Below the pieces are notes generated by a model. The model was not told where the DNA came from. It did no database searches and saw only the letters and a program-made list of their open reading frames with translations. From Acanthopleura granulata (Eukaryota > Mollusca > Polyplacophora > Chitonida > Chitonidae), in NCBI GenBank assembly GCA_016165875.1, contig JABBOT010000012.1:14573168-14637167 (forward strand): 64,000 nucleotides of DNA, given 5' to 3'. Below, one piece after another: positions 28,111 through 43,100 of this stretch. The translations under genes and the position numbers were made by a program. Each line of letters opens with the position of its first letter. The first letter of the stretch is position 1.

Positions 28111-31100
28111 CTGTAACACGTACAATGGAAGCTAATGAAATTATGGAATTGGTAAATGTCCGGGGTCAATGATAAATATAAGGAAATAACTCAAGTTTAT
28201 GGGTGGAAGATATCAGGGTAAACGCTCTTTAAAGCACGAATCGAGAACCTTTCCCGCCTAAAGTAACTCTAAGCTATGTATAGTCTTTTGTTCATTCATA
28301 CCTTTGCAATGACGTTTTGTTGAAAACCTGGCAACGCATCACCCATGCATTGAAACAGAACAATAGTCAATACAGCTTGGACCCGGGTCCCCATTGCACG
28401 GGAAAAGGTAACCCACAGTCCTCATACAACCGCGGACAGACTTGGGACCCCTTCCGCAATCTTTCTCATGACTCTCTTTGGAACAGGGGAGTTTTATAAG
28501 TTCGAACTCTTTTATCGCTGGAGATAAAAGAAGCCCTCTTGTAACCTGTGACTTGTCAGAAATGTTAGAAAATAGTTTTGATAGCATTTACCATAACACG
28601 GATGTCTGAAAAAATTTTACAAAATTTATTTAGAGTTGACTAACGACAGAGAAAATTAAGGAACTTTACGTTTGTGAGCTTAAGAAGTTTGTGCTGGAAG
28701 GAGATGTCATATTTCCGTCCGAACCAGGGCGAGACAGAGGATCGGTAATTTAATGTTAACAAAGGGTACCGAACATTTTTGACTGGTCACATGAAACAGC
28801 ATGACATTTTTTACCTCCAACGATAAAAGAGTTCGAAGTAGAAGCTCCCCTATTAATGAGAAACGTTGAGAAGAAATGCATTCTGAAGATTGATTTGAGA
28901 AAGTGACCCCTGACTTATTAATTCTCAGCGGGATAATGAATAATCACAAATCATTCTTTAGGACTTCGCAAAGCAACCAATCAACGGAACGACTAAGTGG
29001 GTATCACGATCACCTGGCCTATACATGAGCCGCATTGCAGAATTGAGATAATTTTTTGTGTAGTATCGTAGGATAATAGCATTCTCTGACAGCACAAAAT
29101 CTAAAACATTAATAGTGCATTATTAAAGCAGATTCCCAGAAGTCAAAGAATGCCAATGACCATGTAAGATGCATCTTTATCCATCAATATGAGTGTTGCT
29201 GTGGTCATATTATGCAAACGTTTAAAATTTCACGAAGGCACCTTGTTGAACCAGTGTTTATGTAACACTTGAGATGCATGCACATACCGACTGTGAGCAA
29301 CTACCCGTGCTGACTCCTCGAGCGGCGTTCGAGTCAGATATGAATAACTCCTGCTGGTTGATCTCTAGTTTCCTCACACAACCAGATAAAGAACTGTGGG
29401 GAAAAAATGGAGAAGAACTGATCAAAACAAGTTGAAACAAAGGATTTCTAAGTACATGCATGGATGAGGCAAGGTTTCAAGTTGATTTGAGGTGTGACAA
29501 AATGAATGTATACACTGAATTTTATCAAAATGAGACCATATTTCAAGAAATCATTGCAAGAAACCAATGACCATTTAAAATAAAGGAGATTGTTAAATAT
29601 GCTAAACGTATGTGCGGGTCTGGGCAATTTTCGGTCTTTCAGTACAGCGGGAAACATATCTACTTTTTATTTCACTTACCTCATATTTCTTTTTAAGTAT
29701 GTTTGTGCCTCTGTGGATACCCCACCGACCAGTAAATTATTGAGTCGATAATTCGTTAAAAAATCGGCACTATTTTCTGACGTAAATGTTTCCGGTTTGC
29801 CGTCAATTGCTGCTATCAATTTGTTATCAACCAACGAAATCTGTTTAAACGGAAAGTATCATTTTGTTACAAAATCATGGAGTGTATATAAACCCCCAGG
29901 ATAGCAACATAATCTCAAAATATATACATGTATGTGCTGCAGTCTCCAGATGTTCTTCATTCCCACCAAGGGAATGGCCTACTGACGGCCGTCATAACAA
30001 CGCTGAAACTAAACAATTTACGACTAACTCCAGGATCTGGGCGATTTGACTTAACGCAAGTTACTAAAACAAATTACACCAAACCTGCATAATTTACTGA
30101 GGACAAGTAACGCAAAAATCGACCAAGTAATGTGGACAAGCCACGCCAGGGTATTTCTAGCCACTTCATCGATGTGGTTAACACAACGAGAAATGTTTGA
30201 AAATTGAGTTTGAGACAAATTTTGTACTGATTTTTCTGATACATTGTCGACAAAAACATATAGAATTTCCTGATTTGTTCAAATTTAGTTTCTAAAAAGA
30301 AATTGTCCTAGAAAAACCCCTGCAACGCCGTTGCTCATCAGGTACTGCACATCCAAAGCGTCATTTTCAACACTGATGTATATCATCTGTCAACCCTAGA
30401 AAATAACCTCGTACATTGGTACACGTATATGACCCGTCAACATTGATATATGGCCCTAAATACTGATACATCACCTGTCAATACAAGTATATCATGGCAT
30501 GCATCTAAGTTATGCGGTAGAATTTGATATTACCATTAAATTATAGAACTTCCCGTTTGAATAAGAAGTTTCTACCGTCCTTTGCGACGTGGTACTTCCC
30601 CTTGATGTCATGGAAACCACTACAATTCCTTTCTCTATCGAAGCTATCAGAAACACATCCTGTAGAAGAAACATACCAAACAGTTTAACAATCTAGCACT
30701 GGTAATGGCTTCCTTTGAAATTTTAATAAAAATGTCATGATCGAACGGAGATGCAGCTACGTAATCAGTTTTGTAAAGCACATTTGGACTCACATTTCTA
30801 GAAGACTTAAGATGCACCTTAAGTGTAACACAGGTGTGTGTTTTTTTTGACCACTGAGGAATGAAAGAATATATCCACAGACGGGGGAGTGATGTAACTA
30901 CATTCTGTCCAGTTTGACCAACGATTCGAGGTGGATATTACATTGCTACTCAGAGAAGCCGCAAATATAACACTCCTGTATAACAATATGGCACAAGGAA
31001 ACAATTCAACGGACACGGAAACAATGAAAAAACATGACTGCATGTTATCCGAACCTTCTGAAGATATCCTAAAAGAAATAACAATGTGTTCCTCTGTAAT

Positions 31101-34100
31101 GTTCGAAAGAACACATTTATAGAGCTGATTCCTCTTCTGGGGTAAATGGAGGAGGGGAAGGATACAAAACCGGAACCGTCAAATATCAAGGAGGATTGGG
31201 AAACACTGAAACAGATCAAGTCATCAATACTGCAGTGCGATGTAATCCATGGTGACAAGCGACGTCCGTGTAAAGTGAGACATGAAATGGGAGATAACTG
31301 TAATGCGAAATGCTGATTTCGCCAACATTTTATTTCTACATTATATACGATATTATAATTGAAATACGTATAAATGGGTAAATGGCGGCTCAGTCTAACA
31401 AATTTCTGAGTCAAATGCACGATAAGAGTGATGTGAAATATTATACATATGTTAAGTTTGTACAGATGATAAACTTTTTATTGCTTTACTGTTTATTGAC
31501 ACCAGAGTGATGAAATTAAGCTGAAATTCTATAATTAATCTATCAAACATTTGCTGAAAATGCCTTTCGCTTGTTTTTCACGCATGGTAACAACAACTTA
31601 AAACACCTAATTATTATTATTAATTATTATTAATGTTTCTTTTTCAGTGCCCGGTGGGGTGCACCTACCATCCACTTGAACACAAGGGTGGATGTAAACC
31701 TGTCACATCCGGTCTGTAGACGTTGATCTCTCTCCCGCCAAACCGGACGTCGCTAACACAGCCCGTAAAAAAGTTTTTGCCCTGGAAAAAAGCACAAACC
31801 AATTAAACATACCATTCTTTACATTTATTTATTTGATTATTGATTAAACACAACGCGCAATAGTTTTTTACCCACATACGATGATGCTCAGTTTTACGGG
31901 TGGAGTAAACTACAATACCTCGGATAAAACCACAGACCTGTACTGAGGTACTGACAAACTTAGCTACATGTGACGTACGCCATAATGATGGAAATGAACA
32001 CAGTCTTCAACGAGCGCAAATCTGTGCACACGGCCACAGCAGTGCCGTCCAGTGTTTATTGTGAGGGCGTTACAAATCCAACGTTTTGCTCTACATGTAC
32101 CTCTAATCGGAAGTATGTGGGAGCAACTGAACTGAGCTCCTGTATTTTCTAAACCACTGTGGCATTGTTTCTCGAAGAACATCGATGGGTTACATAAAAA
32201 TATACATTTCATAAATTCCCCGGTTAATAAAATGAAAAACAACCGGTCAATTCAGTTGTACTGATTTTCTTTATATGTTACAACTTACTGCAAATGAGTA
32301 ATAAAAAAAATTCCCCGGTTAATAAAATGAGAAACAACCGGTCAATTCAGTTGTACTGATTTTCTTTATATGTTACAACTTACTGCAAATGAGTAATAAA
32401 AAATACTTTAAAATAGCGACATCTACCACTAATAAGAGAAATTAATATGTAATAGGTTTACAACAGTAAAATGTTATGTTTGCTCGAAAAATAAACGCAC
32501 TACCTTTTTATTTTATAAAAGGACAGTTATGAACCAACATTCTTGCACAGAGACATACCTGTTTTTTCCCTGGTTTCCCACCAATGAAAACGGATGATGG
32601 CAAGACTTGGACCGGATTGGCCTGATTTAACACAATTGCTGATTGGCTACCGTTTGCCTTGTCTGCCTTCAATGAGAGCACCGACAGTTTGTAGCGCAGA
32701 CCGTACCTTCAAAGAAAACAAAGAATCGCAATCTACTACCTCATATGCAACAATCTGACAGGGAACACATAATAATTTCCGCAAAATGACAAAAGTCGTA
32801 GACGTACACCTATTTATTTGATTGGTGTTTTAGTCAATAATATTTCATTTATACCACGGCGGCCAGCATTATGGTGGGAGGAAACCGGGCCGAGCTCTGC
32901 GGAAACCCACAATCATTCCCTGTCAAATCTCCTCAAGTAAGGCCGGAGAGGAAGCCAGCCAAAACTGAATCTGCATTCACAGCAATCGTATTGGTAAGAG
33001 ACACCTGGGTGGTTGTGTAGCGTTAGAACCCTGCATCAGGCATACATAAACAGCAAGAACATTACATTTTATATCGTTTTTTCGATTAAGACTTGTGTTG
33101 GGTAGTTTGCACAACAATAAACGTAATGTCCCTTTCCAATACGTCATATCTGAATATAATCCTGTCAGTAAACGATCAAAATTTGCGGACTTTACCAAAA
33201 GTCAACGGAATATTAACAAAGTAATATTTGTCAAGTTATTTATTTCCACAAACGGATGTTTACCTGAACTGGACTGCATGTGAAAAGTGTATGAAATTTA
33301 AGAATTTAACCGAATCTAATCAAGAAGTGTATACTGTATTATTCTGTCTTAGACTTGTGAAAGTACGTCGGGTGTGCATCTTTGTTAGCAGCGGAGAGAA
33401 ATATGTGTGGAGAAATTAGCCAGAAATTGTTCCATTTTGCTTTAATTCCATTAGGGGCCTCCGTGGCTCAGCGCGATATCGCAGCACAATGATCTGAAGC
33501 CTCCCACCAGCGCGGTCGCTGTGAGTTCAAGACCAGCTCATGCTGGCTTCCTCTCCGGCCGTAGGTGGGAAGGTCAGGCAGCAACCTGTGGATGGTCGTG
33601 GGATTCCCCCGGGCTCTGCCCGGTTTCCTCCCACCATAATACTGGCCACCGTCGTATAAGTGAAATATTCTTGAGTACGGCGTAAAAAAACACCAATCAA
33701 ATAAATCAAAACATTAATTCCATTAATTTTTTTCAAAATATATAAAAAAGTAAGAGGCTAATAGCGACATTTTGCTGTTACCATCCGGCGTTCACAAACC
33801 AACTTTAGCTTTTTGGACTAATAGATTCTTAGTTTATACCGGTTTGAAACGAATGATTGGGGCGACCACACAGCAAAGGTCACACTTACCTATTGACGAA
33901 GACCTTGTACCAGTGATCGCTTTTCAGATCGGCAGGGTTGGTCACCGAGTCAATCTCCTTACCGTCAGGCCCGATTACCGACATGGATAGTAAGCCTTCT
34001 TTGAGCGCTATGATCAGAGAGTGCTGGAATCAAAGAACTTGACTTTATTCTATACATCCTGAAAGATGTTTGACCAACAGACAATGCGTTTTTAAGCTTG

Positions 34101-37100
34101 GAGAACTGGACATACACATGCACTAACTGGGCAAATCATGCTATGCCACAATCTTCAGATAAGACCACACATAATTACTTATGATGTTATACGTATAATA
34201 AAACCGGGTTGCTCGAGGAAGACAAATTTCCTTCAACGGACGTCATAAACACTCAAACAGGCCGCACGTTTCCAACGCACCCTTGGGAAGTGGATGGTGT
34301 TCATTGCTGGCATGCATTTCTCGATGTCAATTCAATGTTCAATTCCACATGAAATCCACTGAGGTTGTATTAGCAATCCTCAGCACTGATGTCTCCCTCG
34401 TGTATAACCATTGCTTTGCACATAAATATTGCTTTTCCACACCATGTGATCTGACTTTTGATACAGACACTTCATCTATTACATGCATATATTGGACGCA
34501 AAGCCGCCAAAATATCCCCAAACACCTACAACTGTCTTGTGCAACAAAGGACAATTTAAAGACGGTGACTTAGGGAGCTAGACCTAAACGTATGTCTTTA
34601 CAACTCATGAAGAAGATTCAAGAGGTCCCTTCCTAATATAAGTCGGGCTAAAGTTTCTCTGAACTTTCATAATCCTTTAGCCTGAAAGTAGTTTGTTTGC
34701 GATCCGCTATCAAGCTGGTAATGGAACGCTGAAAGAATTCTGGAACTGACAGGTTAATAAATTAATATGACACAGCATTATCTCTACTGTCTTTGTAGAT
34801 GGCCACTGGTTGTATATATATATATATATGGCAGTGGAATAAGAGAAGCCCGCTGGTGTACAAGTAACGACCTAATAGTGTGCTATTCGTGAACTAGTTG
34901 TGAACTAGAGGCTACTTCGTGGTGCACTATTCGTGGAGTACTACTCGTGAAGTTTTTAGAGGTGAACTAGTTGCGATCTCGTGATCTGCCTCTGATAAGC
35001 TCTCAGAGTATGACTGGTTCTGCATTTGCTCGACCGGTTGGAAAATGATACGCTTCGTTTACAGACTTACAGAATTGTTCCCTTGCAACATGGCCAACAC
35101 TCCCTCAGCTGAAGCTCGTTTGACGCAAAACTCAAAAGAGGACACATGGGACTTGGTCGTCTCGTGTTTGAGCGGGGCTTCCAGGTAGTTACCTCCGCTC
35201 AGAGATACTGGCAGCTGAGGACATTAAACATGCAGAAAACGTCTAAGTAAAAACATCCCAGCCCACAGAAATGGCCCTCCTGTGCACTGCTTTCATGTTA
35301 TTGTGTACATGTATTAAATGAGATGACAACATAGCATTTTGAGTAACTCAAGATCGGTGGTGTCTAGTATATTGCATTTAACATCACTGCAATTTGTTTA
35401 CCTTATTCTTCTTAAGCCATGGTGCTAGGTGGGGAAGGTGTGGGGGGGAGGGGGGGTAAAGTTGGTACTTCTTTAACACTCATATGAACATTTAGAACAA
35501 AACAATATATGACGTAAACTGAAAAGAGGCCGGGTTTTCGGGTTGCCACTTATCACACTGTCGTCGCTGCTCTGCTTTTACTCTCTATGCTGTACAGTTA
35601 TATTATGAAATATAGCTATCCAACTTCCCCATCTGACAGCTTTACTTGGGCTGTTTAAAGACAACACTATGCTTACACTACAGCATGGACACAGTGTAGT
35701 AACAAGTGATGGGCAAATTTTCTAGGCCATTTTATACCAAACTGTCTGTTTTTACCTTTTTGCTAAATGAAGTATCTCAACACATGTGATGTATTCATCC
35801 ACATATTGCTTACGTTAATAGCGGAGGTGATGGCTTTAAATCTCTGTATGTTTTCCCGCAGTTGTGTCAAGTTTGTGCCAATAATGTTCCGTAGTTGGGT
35901 TGTTTGAACACAAGGATCGGGTTGGACCAGTTTCAGTTCCCGGATCTTCTTCATGTTGCTAGTAGCCTCGCCGACTTAGAAACGAAAGTAAAGTTTTAAT
36001 ACAATTAAAAGTCAAAACAGATTTGATTTCATTTGACTGGTGTTTCATTCCACACTTAGGAATGCTGCAGTGACACAACGGTGGTCATGCATAGGGAGAG
36101 ATAGATAATACATAGACATATACCACGTGAGTTAAACTTGTGTGAATGAATGAAAGAAAGAACGCATGAATCAAAGATAATAGTTTCCAACTGAAAATCA
36201 ACAGTGGGGAAGGGGTTTTTGGATGTCCATTGAGCGCGTCTTAGACAACCGAGGATGGCGTAGCAGAATCAAACTTGAATACGATTTCGAAGTTCAAAGA
36301 GTTTAGTTTAAAATGGATATATACTTTTTCCCACGCAGTGGAGATTCGGTCCGAAGTGGACTTGATCATTGTTGAACTGTTGCTCTGCAGGAGTAATACG
36401 TTATCAGTTTGCCCAAAAAACACCATCAAACATGACGAAATGAACAATATAGACTACATAGCTTTGACCCGAATGACCTGTGACGAGAAAGGTTCCCCAT
36501 TGAAAGCATGGGGTATCTCTTCCCTTGCAATGGCGACTCGGGTCCAAGCCCGACTTGTGACAGATAAACGCTCAGGAATGAACAACAGTCTACAGTCATT
36601 TAGGCGGGACAGGTACCTCACTCGATATCCAACTAAGTAAGCTGGCTTTGTTGAATACGCTTAAGCAAGTTGTCTTTTTTTTTTTCTTGCAATAGGCAAC
36701 TTTTCCTGATGCAGTTACCTAATTGTAAGACTTGAGGGAAGCCTCCTTGACCTCCCGCTCCCGTCACTTTACCCATCACTCGCTCCACCGTGCCTTGTAC
36801 TTGTTGGACTTTGCTCTGAATTGTCTTGTTAAAAGCTCGCACGTTTTTCACGATAATGGCCACCCTGTCATGGATATCCTCATACTTAGGCCTGTCCTCA
36901 CCCCAGGCTGCTAACAGGGTCACGCCGTCCTGGTAGGCATTGTCAACTCTTCCCACTGCTCCGCCCAGTCTGCCAGATGATGCACGAAGTACTGCAAGTC
37001 GAAGTAACGCAGGGAAACATAAAAATATAAATGACGGCTTAACAAATTCAAATATCTCAAGAAGGATATTGAACGGTTAAAGCCAGTAAAAGAAGGTCTA

Positions 37101-40100
37101 ATAAAGAAAGAGTGAAAGATGGGAAGGTTTGTTACAGAATTGCAATAACAAACATTATGATCATACCAATTTAAAGATTCCTTTCATAGGGTCAAATTCA
37201 TTGTACCAATGCACGATCACCTCAACTCCTCGATAAGGAATAAACTCTAACCACACAGAGTATGATGAATACGTATTTCTACTGTATGACGAATACGTGT
37301 TTCTCCTGTAAGGCACAGTTCCATTCTATCCGTACCAGACTCTGACTGCAACATCCAATGAAAAAGCAAGACTGGCTGGTAAGCCACAATTCATGGTCGC
37401 TTGGTTCAGCGAGCAGTATCATTATTTCGATTAAGAAATCCTGGGTTTCACAAGCCGAAGTGACATTTTAATCCCAGTTGTTTTGTACCGAGTCAGGGGT
37501 ATGCAGAATCGACACTGATTAGCTTATAGCTGAGATGGGTTTTCCTGTGCTTATAAGGCTGTAACATTGAATAAATACACAGAATTTCGCTAGGCCTAGG
37601 CTTAGCTTGCACATGCCTGCGTCTCATACGATTCTGCACCGATTCAAAAACCAAATCTGCCAAACCATCTGATTTGTAGACAATTCCGAATGCCTTCAGA
37701 CGGAAACCCGTACGGTACTGTTTCACTGATCCAATCTCTTATCCTTCGTGTCTTCAGTTAACAGAGGGGTCCTTCGTGGCTCAGTTGGTTATCGCGATAG
37801 GGCAGTGTAATGATCCAGAAGTCTCCCACCAATACGATCGATGTGATTTCAAGTCGAGCTCATGCTGGCTTCCTCTCCGACCGTACGTGGGAAGGTTTGC
37901 CAGCAACCTGCGGATGGCCGTTTGTTTACCACGGGCTCTGTCAGGTTTCCTCCCATCGTAATGCTGACCGCCGTCGTAGAAGTGAAACATTCTTGAGTAC
38001 GGCATAAAACACAAAACAATTATTCAGTCAATGAGTTAAAAGACGTGTCAAACGGCAGGTGAACAGATTAGTTTCATACATCGGACATAAAGTTAGATTC
38101 CAACTCACCTGCCAGGCGACTGGCGATGTTCAAAGATTCCCTGTATAACTTCTCACTGCGTTCTCGGAGCTTTCCTGTGAGTGCTGTTAATCTATTACCT
38201 GCGGATAGACGGACTATCATAAACACAGACATGCATCTATGCACAAATGTAAACACACAATGGAAACCTTCAGCGAGATTCAGGATTATCAATCTCAGGA
38301 TTATCATTTAACTCATTTACATCATCATAAGCCAACCCAAGGTCTTAAGATATAATGTTATCAAAAGGCAGCTTATTTTGCGTCTGTGATCTAGAATTCT
38401 TCGCTAAGCGCGACGCGCGACAGGAGAGTAATCAATAAAAAAAAGTATCTTACTGTAAAGGAATCAATGTATGTCGGCCTGTGTATCATTTGATTTTCCT
38501 CGACAACTGTTCATATTACGGATTTGCCGGTTGCATTTCTGAACACTGAATTTATTCATGCATTGTTGAGTTTTTGAAAACTTTCTTATTGCGTATGTAA
38601 AACTTATGTAATAATGACGTCACTGGTTTATAATAAGAAGACAGACTTCCATCATCTTGCATTTCATACAAGGCAATCTCCAAAGGCAAGTTCACCGCAT
38701 AGTTAATATAGTCGGGTATGTATAACGTAAGAAATAAATGTGGTTCATCACGAAACTTTGAACTTTTTGTGTATAGCTTACTCAGATGGTAGCATAACTA
38801 TAAAATTATATGCACATTGTACTTATGAATAAAATTGGAATCCAGAAATTTTTAATTTAGGGTCTGCGAAGGCCATATAGCTCTGATTACCAAAGGCAGA
38901 TGTCTTTCTTTCACGAGCGGGGTCTGTCCTTGTGTCGACAAACACGAAGTCATCTTCGCCATTCTCCACTCCATCCCCGCTGGACAGTAGCCCACCATCG
39001 AGGTCGGCCCCACCCAGGCCGCCGCTCCCACTTTCCTCCACTTCATCGCAGTCCTCTCCGTCATCACCCGACCCCACTTCGGACCGACAGTCACGTGTCC
39101 CGGAAGGCGGGCCCATGCCCACTTTCTGCCTTAATTTCTCTAGAGCTATTTCGATTTTCTGCACAGGGTAAAAATTCAAGGCGCCTTTGATCGTATAGGT
39201 ATACCAAATGCATGGTTTAATGGATCTGGTGTATCATTTGCATAAACCTATAATTTTCACCTATTCGACAAACATCCCAAGTCCAAATACTTTATAGGTG
39301 GCATCTTAGATGATCACCTCAAAACATTTTCGAGTGAGATTAAGTTACTTATTCAATTTGCCTTAAATTCTTTTCGCCTCAGAAAAGATGTTTCAATGAG
39401 CGGTTCGAATGTAGGACGATGTGCTATTGGAAAAGTGTGGAAAAATACTTTATGACTTTTATTTGAAAGTGAAAGCTTTGTTTCGTGGAAATGCTTACAG
39501 CCAATACATGTATAGTCAAACTAATTTTCTATATACAATCTCTATCACAACAATCACGAAGACGCAAAGGGGCGTGGTTTCATGGGAGCCTTATTTAGTT
39601 CATATTATGAGCATTTAAAAAATCATTTTCCTTCTTCCATGTTTGATGTTGCACTTGGTGCTCACCTGGGGGATTTCCTTTAGGTATCTTTCTACTTCTT
39701 GCGTGGTTCTGTCTGATGGTCGTGTACCAGGGGGGGCACCCCCACTGTGACCCCCTGTCTGGCCACGTTTCCGGTATTCTATCAACGCTTTCAGGTGTCT
39801 TAGCAGAGGGTAAACTTGTCTGCGTAAAAGGGGGAAACACGTGATGAGTTTGGAATGACTTTGTATGTGCAAAGTTTGTAGTGAGTCCACAACACTTCCG
39901 AACAGAAAAGTGAAACGTTCAGTTTCCATACGAGTCATCTATAGGAGTTGAATTCAAACAACACACCAAAGACTTACAAAAGTGCGTTGCAGTTTTTTAC
40001 CAGCTCTAACTTAAATTTGATAATACCACAGAGAATGGTGGTTCAGCTCTTGGAAGTTTACATTTGACAAATACACGATCAAACAGTTGGTAAGACATTT

Positions 40101-43100
40101 AGCGGGAATTCAAACTGGGTATTCGTCACTTTGACGTTCCACAAAGCAAACGCCATTTTACCCTCTTGTTTGAGAACCTTTTCCCTTTGTTACAGCCTAA
40201 CATCAAAAATACTTCTGGGAAGTATTTCCCGGAGGCAATTTACAATGTACAAAGTAAATAAAAAGACAATAGTCTGATTTAGGTAACAGCCTTTCAAGAC
40301 AATGCACTTATCACAAAAACCAGTTTACTGCAGGAAAAAAAGAAAAAAAATACCGTGCAAAGCACTTAAAATCCATTGGCCTTAAGTACATGTACAATGT
40401 AACAAATAGATACAAATGTCAAGAAATACTATGTCTAATTCCTGCCATTCATAAAATTGCGTAAGTTTGGTGAACTTGGGACAAACTTTCATTGATCTTG
40501 AAGAAAAAGGTCAAGATCGGTAAAAATCAATAGGGTTCTTTCTCATGCCAGAGTATAAGTATGGTGTAAGTCTGGTGAACTTGTGATATCACGTTTACAA
40601 GTCTGTTATAAAATTTACAATTTAAACGTTTACAAGAATTTTACCAATAACCTTGCAGAAAAAGATCAAGGTCGCTGAAAATCAATGAAGTTCTTCCAGA
40701 TGCCAATGTGTAAGTGTGGTGTAAGTTTGGCCAACTTGGGCTAAACCGTTCAAGAGACAGTGCGTTTACAAGCTTTGTATTAAATTTAACTTAAGTGACC
40801 CCAATGACCTTGAAGAGTGCCGTCAAGGTAGCTGAAAATCACCATGGTTCTTCCACATGCCAAAGTGTAAGTATGGTATAGGTTCGGTGAACATCGGTTA
40901 AACCGTTCTAGAGATAGTGCGTTTACAATGATAAGGTCAGACAGACGGACGGACGCCTCCCGCTACAACAATGGCTAATTTTGGTCAAGGGGTAAAAATA
41001 CATTCAGATGTGGGAATCATGTACTTTTCATTAATCCATGGTTTATACCTCTCGATCAACAGTCTGAGGTACTCCTGTTCCCGGACATGCTGGTGGACAC
41101 GGTCTAACGCCCGCCTCAGCATACTCCTGTCCGCAGGGGACAAGGTGGGCTGGCTCTCCCGGGGCGTCTGTTGGTAGTACTCTTTAGCTCTCTTCCACTT
41201 GACCTTGGCATTCCGAAAGGCATCACTACAACGCTGTCAGCAATAAACGATATTTAACATATTCTATGTAACATTGATAAAAATGGTAAAATTTCAAACA
41301 AGGGATTTGAGATACTTGGATTAGATTCGTTTTACAACCAAACATGAATCAGTGCACTGAAAAGAGTCTGAAAGAACCCGAATGTTTGGCCTCATTCTAA
41401 AACACATGTAACAAAAATTTCCTCTTACACTAGTATGGAAAAACAAACTAATATGTAGATAAATATATTTTCCAGGGACTTGCCATGGATTTAAAAATAC
41501 TTGAACTAAAAAATTCAGACTGACATCACACTAAACTGTTCAGTCGAAAATACACATGTATTACTTTCTCGCACTCTTTAGGGTATCATCGTGTCGGCAG
41601 TCACAATTGGCAATATTTGGCCATATCTTTGAAATCATTTCCGTGTGGTAGCAGAGTTAATATCTAGTAAAACTGAGATCTTGTAAGGGTAAATAATCGG
41701 GAAAAGGCAATTCCTTACACAATTTAAATTTGATATATCAGGCAAACTCTGACCAACACACCATTTGGTAACTGGTTGGTTACCAGTTGGTTTTGAAATG
41801 AATGGTACTGCAAGAAAACCCTCCTGTTTAGTACCAACCATTTAAAACTGAAGTGTTACTGATCGGCTAATGCCAGGTTAGCTGTTAACAAGCTATATCC
41901 AACTGATAACCACCCAGCTTTTCCAACAGGAAAATGGGGTTGTTTTCAAAGGTGTAACTGATGAGTTACCACTTGATACAGACGAGTTTAAAACCAGTTT
42001 AACTGATTGATTTCCTATCAACATGTAGCCAACCTGTAACAGACTGGTACCGAGCTGTAACCAGTTGGTGCAGCAAAGGAAGGGTCCAATTTGGTACAAA
42101 GCTGTGAAAGTTTGCCTGCGTAATTAATACGTTTTCGGTGACTGCTCTCAAACGCTAATTTGCTTAAGGCATCGACTTCGCCACAGCCGATCGACTGTGA
42201 TAAGTGATATAGTAGGATCGAATCCAGTACTCGCTGGTTTTACTTTATAAGACAAGAAATTTGTCACGTACACGGCATAGGCCGGATGTTCATTCCGGGC
42301 GCACCCGTATTCTCTAACAAGAAATCCGATCGTCGACGAGCAAGTGAAAAAAATCTGGAGTTAATAAATAAATGGTTTTTGTGGATTTAAAGAAATATAT
42401 GTTTGTAGGTAATAAAGTTTCCTTCATTTGTAGGTTTGCCTCACTCAACACTGCAACTCTGACGGAGGTCAGTATGTCACAGAATGACACGTAAACTCGT
42501 GAGCTAATATGTTGAACACCACAGTCTTAACAGTCTATATATATTGCGTTCGTGCCGCATTGGTCCTGTTACCTGAAATCTCCCACAATGATGTATGTCC
42601 TAAGACACAATGTCGTATTGCATGAAGTTCTAAGCTATCTCTTACCCATCCCTCCAGTGTACACTCCGTAATGTAATCAAACGCCATACGGTTATAATCC
42701 TTGGCATCCATTACAAGTTTTTTCGCCATGACCTGGGTGTCCTGAAGAATAAGAGTCGCAGAAGTGGTTGTATTAAACCGATTCATATTAACTAGAGCTG
42801 GACTATATAGTCTTCACTGATAGTGTGAAGTTACACAAATTTCAGAGCGAAATTGAAAGTGGGGGATGGCCAAATTATTTGAACAGATCGAGTGCATTTT
42901 ACTGGTGACGTGTCTGATACCATGTACACATACATACATGGACTGGTACGGAGGTTCACACTGTTGAGATGCTACACAATATACATTGCACGTCCTGGTG
43001 AAATTTGACCAGTACGTGAAGAAATGGTGAAGGGGTTTTCGGTCCCCATCCTGGCACCCTGGTCCATCAAGACCCCCCCCCCCCTGAAATGACCACTCCC

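Noticed and set aside
41225..41233. Missing exon between 42646 and 41225 of the laminin-G gene
   Set aside because: The apparent phase break came from choosing the acceptor TAG at 41226; the better CAG at 41234 restores phase 0 and no extra exon is needed.
42180..42260. tRNA-like B box (GGATTCGATCC on the minus strand)
   Set aside because: No convincing A box or cloverleaf partner at the right spacing; perhaps an old SINE remnant, but too weak to call.
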